Below are positions 1 through 6,047 of a stretch of DNA of 18,136 nt, piece after piece. The translations under genes and the position numbers were made by a program. The notes beneath the pieces are model-generated. The model worked only from the letters and a program-made list of their open reading frames with translations, did no database searches and was not told the origin of the DNA. The DNA is from Desulfobacteraceae bacterium (GTDB lineage Bacteria; Desulfobacterota; Desulfobacteria; Desulfobacterales; JAABPS01): positions 1-18,136 of the forward strand of contig JAABPS010000012.1 in the NCBI GenBank assembly GCA_011391835.1. The letters run 5' to 3'. Within the stretch, counting starts at the first letter, position 1, and every line of letters begins with the position of its first letter.

Positions 1-66
1 GAGGACGCCAAAGAAGGCATTACTGCGTTTTTAGAAAAGCGCGATCCTGTATATAAAGGAAAATAA
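1..66 (+). CDS. Enoyl-CoA hydratase/isomerase (crotonase) family, C-terminal end only
   Basis: The reading frame is open from the first base to a TAA and encodes the last 21 residues of a protein ending EGITAFLEKRDPVYKGK. A tail of the form EG-x-x-AFLEKR-x-P-x-(Y/F)-x-G is characteristic of crotonase-fold enoyl-CoA hydratases, where it forms the C-terminal helix. Those enzymes add water to a trans-2-enoyl-CoA. Only this tail is visible, so substrate and exact subfamily cannot be told. It lies 69 bp upstream of the next plus-strand gene and, with the acyl-CoA dehydrogenase further down, suggests an acyl-CoA degradation operon. Confidence 0.75.
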   Translation, partial: EDAKEGITAFLEKRDPVYKGK

Positions 67-135
67 AAATAAGTGAAATTGATTCTATTGATGTCTATTT
101 CTATCTATCTATTTATCAATTATTGGAGATGACAC

Positions 136-939
136 ATGAAGACAATATGTCAGGATCTGACTGCAGAGCAAAATACACTGGATGATATGGTGGTGGATAT
201 CGCAGAAAAAAGATGGAAAGAAGTGACGCCTTTTGCGGGATGGACTATTCATGATGAGATCAGTCATGTGGCTTATTTTGACTATGCGGGGCGACTGGCG
301 GCAACGGATAGTGATGCGTTTGCCAGGCATCTTGTCGAGTTAACGGATGGCATTAAAATTCCATCTGATATTCATCCCAGAGCGCTTAAAAAAGGTCGGA
401 GTATGTCACCACCAGCGCTTCTTGACTGGTGGCGGCAGGAACGAACCATGATGATATCTGCCTTCGAAAAACTGGACCCAAAAGATCGACTTCCCTGGTA
501 TGGCCCCAGCATGAGCGCAAAGTCATTTGCGACCGCGCGTTTGATGGAGACCTGGGCGCATGGCCAGGATGTGGCGGATACGCTTGCTGTCCGGCGCACG
601 CCTTCGGACCGGCTCAAACATATTGCCCATCTGGGGATTGTTACGTTTGGCTGGAGTTTTGCAACCAACGGGCTGGATGTTCCCGCTCTGCCGGTTCGCG
701 TAGAACTTGATGCGCCATCTGGCGATGTATGGTCATGGGGGCCGGATGGAGCGGACAATGTGGTTCGTGGAACGGCGGAGGAATTTTGCCTGGTGATCGT
801 CCGAAGACGTCATGTGGATGATACAAATCTTGACATCCGAGGGGAGGTGGCGTTCCAGTGGATGTCTGTTGCCCAGGCCTTTGCCGGGCCACCGGAGAAA
901 TGCCCTGAACCGGGCAGCTTTCCCAAGATCAAAAACTGA
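136..939 (+). CDS. TIGR03084-like DinB/MDMPI-fold metal-binding protein
   Basis: A 267-residue protein resembling the TIGR03084 family, a branch of the DinB / mycothiol-dependent maleylpyruvate isomerase N-terminal fold. The N-terminal four-helix region has an HDEISHVAYFD segment (H44) and later MSAKSFATARLMETWAHGQD, giving the E138-x3-H142 pair. H44, E138 and H142 match the usual His/Glu/His metal site of the fold. Length is normal for the family and there is no signal peptide, so it should be cytoplasmic. The start follows TTGGAG eight bases upstream. The reaction is unknown: members often sit with acyl-CoA genes, as here between a crotonase tail and an acyl-CoA dehydrogenase. Mycothiol is an actinobacterial thiol, so a different thiol or none is inferred for this host. 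Confidence 0.8.
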   Translation: MKTICQDLTAEQNTLDDMVVDIAEKRWKEVTPFAGWTIHDEISHVAYFDYAGRLAATDSDAFARHLVELTDGIKIPSDIHPRALKKGRSMSPPALLDWWRQERTMMISAFEKLDPKDRLPWYGPSMSAKSFATARLMETWAHGQDVADTLAVRRTPSDRLKHIAHLGIVTFGWSFATNGLDVPALPVRVELDAPSGDVWSWGPDGADNVVRGTAEEFCLVIVRRRHVDDTNLDIRGEVAFQWMSVAQAFAGPPEKCPEPGSFPKIKN

Positions 940-991
940 TTTTACGGAGTTAAAATTATCTTTTCATAAAATACAAGGAGCCTGACTAAAA

Positions 992-2143
992 ATGAGCAAT
1001 GAATTATACTTTACAAAGGATCAGGAAATGATCCGTAAGGCTATCAGAGATTTTGTAAACAAAGAGATTAATCCTTATGTGGATGAATGGGAAGAGAAGG
1101 GAATTGCGCCGCTTCATGATTTGTTTAAAAAAATGGGTGAGCTTGGGTTTCTGGGAATACGGTATGATCCTAAATATGGCGGACAAGGTCTGGATTACTG
1201 GTATGAACTGGTATTTCTGGAAGAACTTGGCAACATTCATGCAGCAGGAATTGGTATGGCAATTAGCGTCCAGACCAATATGGCCACTCCAGCGATTGAT
1301 GAGTTTGGAAGTGAATATTTGAAGCAAACTTATTTAATAAAAGCCATATCCGGTGAGATGGTAGGGGCGATTGCGGTAACAGAGCCAGGAGCTGGCTCGG
1401 ATGTAAGTATGCTGGCAACGACTGCGAAAAAAGACGGAAATTCCTACGTAATCAATGGGTCAAAAACCTTTATTACCAACGGCACTCAGGCCGATTTTTT
1501 GACATTATTAGCACGCACCAGTGATGATCCAGGATACCACTCATTTGGCCTTTTTGTTGTACCAACGAATCTGCCCGGTTTTGTGGTCAGCAAAAAACTG
1601 GAGAAGATAGGGATGTGGAGCAGTGATACTGCAGAACTCTTTTTTGACAATCTTCGAATTCCAGCAGAAAATCTTATCGGAGAAGAGGGGGAAGGATTTA
1701 TTTATCAGATGAAACAGTTTCAGCATGAACGCTTCAGCGCTCTGCCAATGGCGTATGTTCAGGCAAAAAATAACATCCATATGACGGTGGAATATCTGAA
1801 AAAACGGATGGTATTCGGCAAGCCATTGATTGCCCGGCAGGTGCTCAGACACCGGATCGCGGACTGGCTGACAGAAATCGAATGCCTCAAGGCGCTGACC
1901 TATCATATTGTAAAAATGAAAACAGCGGGTCTGGACGCCACCAAAGAGATTACCATGGGGAAACTTTTTGCAGGGAGAATGGTGCATGAAATCGCCAATG
2001 GGTGCCTTCAGATGTATGGCGGTATGGGATATATGAATGAGATGAGGATTTCCCGGGCATTCAGGGATTCACGCCTTATCTCCATAGGGGGCGGCGCCAA
2101 TGAGGTGATGAGCGAGATCATCACGAAAATGGAGGGGTATTAA
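992..2143 (+). CDS. Acyl-CoA dehydrogenase, AtuD/isovaleryl/long-chain type
   Basis: A full-length (383 aa) FAD-dependent acyl-CoA dehydrogenase, which oxidises an acyl-CoA to the 2-enoyl-CoA and passes electrons to electron-transfer flavoprotein. Visible signatures are AVTEPGAGSD (residues about 128-137), the FITNG segment (160-164) and QMYGGMGYMNE near residues 340-350. The position holding the catalytic Glu in medium-chain enzymes (the YEGT motif) is Gly here, in SIGGGANEV at residues 364-372. A Glu is instead present in QHERFS (E246), the site used by isovaleryl- and long-chain acyl-CoA dehydrogenases. The SIGGGA-x-EVM tail resembles citronellyl-CoA dehydrogenase AtuD. AAGGAG precedes the ATG by 11 bases. 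Substrate is uncertain: branched or long-chain acyl-CoA is the best inference. Confidence 0.92.
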   Translation: MSNELYFTKDQEMIRKAIRDFVNKEINPYVDEWEEKGIAPLHDLFKKMGELGFLGIRYDPKYGGQGLDYWYELVFLEELGNIHAAGIGMAISVQTNMATPAIDEFGSEYLKQTYLIKAISGEMVGAIAVTEPGAGSDVSMLATTAKKDGNSYVINGSKTFITNGTQADFLTLLARTSDDPGYHSFGLFVVPTNLPGFVVSKKLEKIGMWSSDTAELFFDNLRIPAENLIGEEGEGFIYQMKQFQHERFSALPMAYVQAKNNIHMTVEYLKKRMVFGKPLIARQVLRHRIADWLTEIECLKALTYHIVKMKTAGLDATKEITMGKLFAGRMVHEIANGCLQMYGGMGYMNEMRISRAFRDSRLISIGGGANEVMSEIITKMEGY

Positions 2144-2224
2144 AATAAGGGGATAATTAGTGCAGACAGATGACCATAAAAATTGTAAAGCAGGTACAAT
2201 CTCTCACATATAGGAGGAAGAAAA

Positions 2225-2407
2225 ATGGCTGAACCAAAATGCTCAAAGTGCGGACTGCGTGCCAGATACGATAAAAATCCCAGATCCTTTTTGGGAAGAT
2301 TCTGGAGATGGCACATTAACTGGTGCCCCGGATGGAAATCCTACATGAAGTCTTTGCCTGAAGATAAAAAAGCAGAGATTAGGGCTCAGTATAACTTAAC
2401 CAAATAA
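2225..2407 (+). CDS. Small CxxC/HxxxC putative zinc-binding protein
   Basis: A 60-residue basic protein preceded by a very strong Shine-Dalgarno (TAGGAGGAAG) seven bases from the ATG, which supports real expression. It has C6-x2-C9 near the start and H30-x3-C34 in a Trp-rich stretch (W27, W29, W33, W37), which could form one CCHC zinc site. The C-terminal third is a charged helix. There is no signal peptide or membrane segment. The family was not recognised. It lies 81 bp after the acyl-CoA dehydrogenase on the same strand and is probably the last gene of that operon, because the next genes are convergent. Function unknown; a small metal-binding accessory protein is only an inference. Confidence 0.8.
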   Translation: MAEPKCSKCGLRARYDKNPRSFLGRFWRWHINWCPGWKSYMKSLPEDKKAEIRAQYNLTK

Positions 2408-2412
2408 GATAC

Positions 2413-2439
2413 AGGACTAACCGGCAGGCGGTTTATCCT
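2413..2439. terminator. Inverted repeat between convergent genes, possible bidirectional terminator
   Basis: AGGA and TCCT form the outer arms and AACCG / CGGTT the inner arms, around a five-base GCAGG loop with a symmetric two-base internal bulge. It begins six bases after the stop of the small CxxC gene and lies between convergent genes, where a shared terminator would be expected. There is no T-tract on either side, so it is not a classical intrinsic terminator. A second hairpin, GTGTC-N5-GACAC, follows at 2446-2460. Confidence 0.35.
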
Positions 2440-2492
2440 GGAATCGTGTCAAGTGGACACACCGAAAAAGTTAGAGCTATACAGGATCGTTT

Positions 2493-2897
2493 TTATGGTC
2501 TATACTTTCCTTCAAATGCTGAAGGGTTCCAATTTTCTATACTAAGTTTGCCTATATATTGGATTCCAGAGGGCCGGGCAATCGCTACATGTTTATCATC
2601 TACAAAAACATGAATAGATGGTTTTTCACCACCCGCTCCGCCAGTAACATTTCTAATGTAGTAACCAATATTTTCTGCCAGTTCTACAGCTTCGTTGTCA
2701 GAAATATATGAAGCTAATACCGCCCAACAGGTTGTTGAGTTGAGCTGTTCAATCGAGACAATCTTTCCTTGATAGTCAGCAATTAAATTATCAGCTAAAG
2801 TCTTCCACTCTGTAGCTGTAGCAAAGGATATTCCAATATTCATAACGAGTAATGTGCCGAATAGATAAAACTGTTTATTTAATATATTTCTACTCAT
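2493..2897 (-). CDS. Hypothetical exported protein
   Basis: A 134-residue protein with a typical N-terminal signal sequence: basic start, hydrophobic stretch FYLFGTLLVMNIGISFATA (about residues 11-29), and probable signal peptidase I cleavage after ATA. The mature part is about 105 residues with one Cys (C57 region, TTCWAVLASY) and a Gly-rich GGAGG turn. The family was not recognised. AAGGAGGATGAA immediately precedes the ATG, a strong ribosome site. It is the second gene of a minus-strand pair, 46 bp after the 132-residue ORF, and both read from the strong promoter at 3454-3482. The region is more AT-rich than its neighbours, consistent with acquired DNA. Function unknown. Confidence 0.7.
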   Translation of the reverse strand: MSRNILNKQFYLFGTLLVMNIGISFATATEWKTLADNLIADYQGKIVSIEQLNSTTCWAVLASYISDNEAVELAENIGYYIRNVTGGAGGEKPSIHVFVDDKHVAIARPSGIQYIGKLSIENWNPSAFEGKYRP

Positions 2898-2943
2898 TTC
2901 ATCCTCCTTATACCAATTACGGTTTAAAATGCTTATAGTATTG

Positions 2944-3342
2944 TTATGGTGATTTGAATAATTGTATTAAAACAGTTTTCCCCTCGATTTCATGTTCAAA
3001 TCTTAGAGAAAATTCTATTGGATAATCAAACGGCATTGTTGCCACTGATAGCGGAAATCCATCAGCAGGTTGAGCTGAACAATTATTGAAAATTCCATCA
3101 GTATTTCTGTAAGATATATACTCAAAAGATACGAGAACAGCATCGTTATCTATGGAATACAATGTTGAAAAATTATCTCTAACTTCATATCTAATTGTAT
3201 CAGTTATCATTACAAATTTAGTCCCAGCACAATCTGCCTCTGTAAACCTAACCGGAGTGGTTTGAAAACGGCCTCGCATAGAAAAATTTTCGTTAGAATC
3301 GAAATGCACAACTTTTCCTAAACTTGGCAAATATAAAGCCAC
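2944..3342 (-). CDS. Hypothetical protein, possibly 5'-truncated
   Basis: A 132-residue ORF with no recognised family. It opens with GTG directly after an in-frame TGA and has no clear Shine-Dalgarno there, so the real start may be internal (for example the Met of SMRGRF, about residue 22) or the N-terminus may have been lost. The body looks like a beta-rich domain with two Cys, one after EAD and one in NNCSAQP. Its partner downstream is an exported protein, so an exported role with a missing signal peptide is possible. A near-consensus promoter lies about 105 bases upstream. Coding status is moderately supported by length in AT-rich DNA and by operon arrangement only. Confidence 0.5.
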   Translation of the reverse strand: MALYLPSLGKVVHFDSNENFSMRGRFQTTPVRFTEADCAGTKFVMITDTIRYEVRDNFSTLYSIDNDAVLVSFEYISYRNTDGIFNNCSAQPADGFPLSVATMPFDYPIEFSLRFEHEIEGKTVLIQLFKSP

Positions 3343-3595
3343 TCAATCTTGATCAGCGTTAAGCAGATCAGCGGACTACAAATAGAGTTTAAACTGTCGA
3401 TTAACTAATCAGCTTGAATTTATAATAGAGGAGCAGCAAGAGATGTTTAGAAATTTATAGTAAATACCCACTTATCTGTCAACATTTATCAATTTCCGTA
3501 GTTCCGCTATTAAGCTGATATTTATATAAGAAAATAATTGAAAAACCTTGTTAATTCGGTAGAATCAAAAGGAGGAGGTAGTTCTTCATTCTTCA
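3343..3595. other. AT-rich non-coding leader region
   Basis: No convincing gene was seen here. The stretch contains the minus-strand promoter at 3454-3482 and a short direct repeat, GATCAGCG, at 3351-3358 and again 15 bases later, just upstream of the 132-residue ORF. A plus-strand TTG-started frame crosses 3538-3753 but has no ribosome site and no recognisable protein character. Confidence 0.5.
3454..3482 (-). promoter_or_regulatory. Near-consensus sigma70-type promoter for the 3342-2493 gene pair
   Basis: Read on the minus strand, TTGACA (-35) is followed by a 17-base spacer and TATAAA (-10), an 11 of 12 match to the sigma70 consensus with ideal spacing. Transcription would start near 3447, leaving an untranslated leader of about 105 bases before the GTG at 3342. 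It is the strongest promoter match seen in the window. Confidence 0.65.
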
Positions 3596-3833
3596 CTAAA
3601 TATCTCTGTCAAAAGCGAAGAAGCGACCCCCGATGTATTCCCTTCTGGCTAATTCTTTATCAAGATCAAATATTTCACGCTAATCAGACAAAGAGGTGTA
3701 CCAATCTTTCTGGTGTGCAAGAGATTGCTTCGTCTCTTCTTTTCGTGCACTGACAAGGGCGAAACCTCGCTCCTCCAATGACTGCTTTTGGTTATCGGCA
3801 ATTTGAGCCTTTTACTTCCTCTGTTCTGGTCAT
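3596..3833 (-). pseudogene. Decayed small gene (one frameshift, one in-frame stop)
   Basis: On the minus strand an ATG at 3833 (GGAG 11 bases upstream) starts MTRTEEVK, which meets a stop after 13 residues. If one base is removed from the A4G2 run at about 3808-3813, the frame continues as AQIADNQKQSLEERGFALV and on to SLSD, then a single TAG, then REIFDLDKELARREYIGGRF to a final stop at 3596-3598. The whole span is then exactly 79 codons. The reconstructed product is short, charged and helical. No family was recognised. The ATG lies eight bases after the stop of the PON-like gene, so it was probably the third gene of that operon. A sequencing error could explain the frameshift, but the TAG is a second, independent lesion. 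Confidence 0.5.
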
Positions 3834-3841
3834 CGGTTTAT

Positions 3842-4894
3842 TTACTCCAATTGACAATCCAAAAACTTTGGATCAAATACACTGCCGATGAGCATCCGTT
3901 GCCCTCTTACCGCAGCAACACTTGCCGCAGATAATTCATCGCCTTTGTTTAAATATACTTCCTTTATATCAAATCCCCCGGAAGGCGTGGGTGACAGGTA
4001 AAGTATCTGGGAAGGAGACAGATTCGATGGATCATTGGCATGGGCAACGAATTTTAACAGTTGGGGATGCGCGCCAATCCAAAGCCCTCCGGATGAATCC
4101 ACTTCAATGTTATCTGCTCCTGTATCCAGTTTGATCTTTTCCCGAAGGCTTAATTTTCCGGAAGGCAGCTCCCTGTCGTAGAGATGAAGTGAAAGCTCAG
4201 TGACTGCGCACAGATACAGCGTTTTTCCGTCTTGACTTACTTGGATACCATTTGCGTACCCGATGCCGCCCGCTGCTTCCGAAAAACGCGAACCGTCATA
4301 ATAAACCACATTTGACAACCGGAGCTTCAAATATTCCTCCATGACCCGCATGATTCCTGATACATGGCCATGATCGTTGGAAACATAAAAACTGTCCGGA
4401 CCTACAGCCACCAGATCATTGGGTGATACCAGCATGGGGTCGGATATGGTTTTGGTATGGTATAACACGATACCTACTAATTCGAAGACTTCAATGGTAT
4501 GACGATTGTCTGCGTGATTAATGGCAAATAAAAAATCTGGCCCGCTACCCCCCACATACAGGCTGATCCCGTGAGGCTGGAAATCGTTTTGCATATCAGA
4601 TGTCAGATTGAAAAGCACCGGATTCGAAACATTGAGATTATAGGCATAGATCGCACCCTCTCCGTGGCCGCCTGCATTTACTGCCCGGCGGTCACATGCC
4701 GAAATATAGGCAATGCCGGTTCTGGGATGGATGGCAATGTCTTCAGCGCCGGACAGCCCCGGAATCTGCTTGCAGGTCCCGTCAAAATGGGGTTCAATGG
4801 TCTTAAATTGTCCGGCAGACCATAACAACTGGACAAACCAGATCACAACAACAATCAATACTGCCAATGCAACAGTCATTGCTTTTTTAAACAT
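3842..4894 (-). CDS. Paraoxonase (PON)-family calcium-dependent lactonase/arylesterase, membrane-anchored
   Basis: A six-bladed beta-propeller hydrolase of the paraoxonase family, which opens lactones and aryl esters using a catalytic calcium. With numbering from an upstream ATG at 4957, the PON landmarks are GAEDIAI (E72, D73), FQPHGISLYV (H129), FAINHADN (H148), SPNDLVAVGPDSFYVSNDH (N180), ANGIQVSQDG (N236) and GADNIEVD (D282, N283). These match the calcium ligands and His dyad of mammalian PON1. C62 and C368 match its N-to-C disulfide. One hydrophobic segment near the N-terminus should anchor it facing the periplasm. I chose the ATG at 4894 (350 aa) because AAGGGGGA sits eight bases upstream and the protein then begins MFKKAMTV. 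The 4957 ATG would overlap the aminotransferase gene. Substrate unknown. Confidence 0.9.
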   Translation of the reverse strand: MFKKAMTVALAVLIVVVIWFVQLLWSAGQFKTIEPHFDGTCKQIPGLSGAEDIAIHPRTGIAYISACDRRAVNAGGHGEGAIYAYNLNVSNPVLFNLTSDMQNDFQPHGISLYVGGSGPDFLFAINHADNRHTIEVFELVGIVLYHTKTISDPMLVSPNDLVAVGPDSFYVSNDHGHVSGIMRVMEEYLKLRLSNVVYYDGSRFSEAAGGIGYANGIQVSQDGKTLYLCAVTELSLHLYDRELPSGKLSLREKIKLDTGADNIEVDSSGGLWIGAHPQLLKFVAHANDPSNLSPSQILYLSPTPSGGFDIKEVYLNKGDELSAASVAAVRGQRMLIGSVFDPKFLDCQLE

Positions 4895-4949
4895 GTTCCG
4901 ATCCCCCTTTTTGTTAACGTTTTTCGTATCTATTCCCGGTTGATATATA

Positions 4950-5840
4950 TCATCCAATGGTCTGATTTTTCGCTGATGCCGGAATAGAGATGGTCATGGC
5001 ATCAATAATTTTTAGCGTAATGGGCCCAGGACAGGCCGAACCAAGCATCTTTCCTTCAATGGATTGTATGGGCTTTATATGGCCAAGGCTTACGGAATAA
5101 AATGCTTCATGAAAGGCATATACATCCCTGGCCTGAATATCGGTTTCCTCAACAACGATTCCCATATCCCTGGCCACTTCCATGACCGCCATACGCGTAA
5201 TACCATTTAACACATTGGTGAGTCTGGCGGTTTGAATTTTTCCATCTTTAACGAAAAACAGACTGGCCGTGGCACCTTCGGCAACATTTCCAAACACATC
5301 CACAATGATAACGTCTTCGTATCCCTTTTTTTTCATTTCCATCATTGACAGGTAAGCATTCACATAGTTGCCTGTTACTTTTGCGTGAACAGGGACAGTA
5401 TCTGGATGATATTTTTTATAGGAAGATATGCCCACGCGAACAGGGGCGGACAAATCTTTTTGCTGAATGCCAAACGTTTTATAATCCACGCATAATATGG
5501 CGATATCTATCTGCGGGTTCTGAGGTACAGATGTGAATTCAATGCCTGAATAATAGGCAAACAGTTTTGCTGCGCCAGCGAACACCTTGTTTTCTTTGGC
5601 TGTCTTAACGCACGCCGCGATGATGTCATTTCTGCTCATGGGAAGATCCATATACATCAGCTCAGCAGACTTAAACAGCCTGTCCATATGCTGGTTCAAC
5701 CCAAAAAAAGCGGGTCCGTTCTGGGTGGATACAATATCCAGCACTTCAAATATGGCAGACCCTCTGCCAAAGCTGTGGGAAAAAATGTTGACAGTTGCCT
5801 TGTCCAGATCCACAAATTCTCCATTGAGCCATACGTTCAT
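4950..5840 (-). CDS. Class IV PLP-dependent aminotransferase (BCAT/D-amino acid transaminase-like)
   Basis: A 296-residue fold-type IV PLP enzyme, the class containing branched-chain aminotransferase, D-amino acid transaminase and aminodeoxychorismate lyase. Catalytic Lys is K154 in VHAKVTGNYVNAYLS; E188 in VAEGATASLFF is the pyridine-nitrogen acid; R54 in HMDRLFKSAE and the NGITR motif (212-216) bind the cofactor phosphate. The usual SGTA phosphate-binding turn reads SVSLG at 249-253, and the YIRP substrate loop typical of IlvE is replaced by FAYYSG, so substrate specificity probably differs from a standard BCAT. The start has GGAG close upstream and a possible promoter at 5874-5902. The PON-like gene follows on the same strand, implying a two-gene operon. 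Lyase activity cannot be excluded. Confidence 0.88.
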   Translation of the reverse strand: MNVWLNGEFVDLDKATVNIFSHSFGRGSAIFEVLDIVSTQNGPAFFGLNQHMDRLFKSAELMYMDLPMSRNDIIAACVKTAKENKVFAGAAKLFAYYSGIEFTSVPQNPQIDIAILCVDYKTFGIQQKDLSAPVRVGISSYKKYHPDTVPVHAKVTGNYVNAYLSMMEMKKKGYEDVIIVDVFGNVAEGATASLFFVKDGKIQTARLTNVLNGITRMAVMEVARDMGIVVEETDIQARDVYAFHEAFYSVSLGHIKPIQSIEGKMLGSACPGPITLKIIDAMTISIPASAKNQTIG

Positions 5841-5873
5841 TTCATTCTCCGGTGATTGATTTCAAACAGAATC

Positions 5874-5902
5874 CAGATACTCAAGGCGGAGGGGATTGTC
5901 AA
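5874..5902 (-). promoter_or_regulatory. Putative promoter of the aminotransferase-PON operon
   Basis: Minus-strand TTGACA (5897-5902) is separated by 17 bases from TATCTG (5874-5879). The -35 is perfect, the -10 weak (3 of 6). Transcription would begin near 5867, about 27 bases before the ATG, leaving room for the GGAG ribosome site. Confidence 0.45.
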
Positions 5903-5934
5903 GCCGTATGCTGAAGATTTAATAAAATAACCCG

Positions 5935-5951
5935 TGTATCATTGTGATACA
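5935..5951. promoter_or_regulatory. Perfect palindrome, candidate regulator-binding site
   Basis: TGTATCA-TTG-TGATACA is a perfect inverted repeat with seven-base arms and a three-base centre, in the 207-bp region between the divergent aminotransferase and amidohydrolase genes. It lies upstream of the minus-strand promoter at 5874-5902 and beside a weak plus-strand TTGTCA/TATAAC pair (5960-5986), so a dimeric regulator here could affect both directions. The size and symmetry fit a dimeric helix-turn-helix factor; no family is assigned. Confidence 0.45.
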
Positions 5952-6047
5952 ATTCCTGCTTGTCACTTTACGTATTTTAATATAACCTTAAAAAACACCG
6001 ATATGCTTTTATGAGAAAAAAAATACACAAAGGAAAGGAGCCTTGCT

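Noticed and set aside
2446..2460. GTGTC-N5-GACAC as an insertion-sequence end
   Set aside because: Resembles some IS termini, but no matching second end, target duplication or transposase trace was found.
3538..3753. 71-residue plus-strand ORF (TTG start)
   Set aside because: No ribosome site or family signal, and the minus strand of the same stretch shows a better coding trace (the decayed gene).
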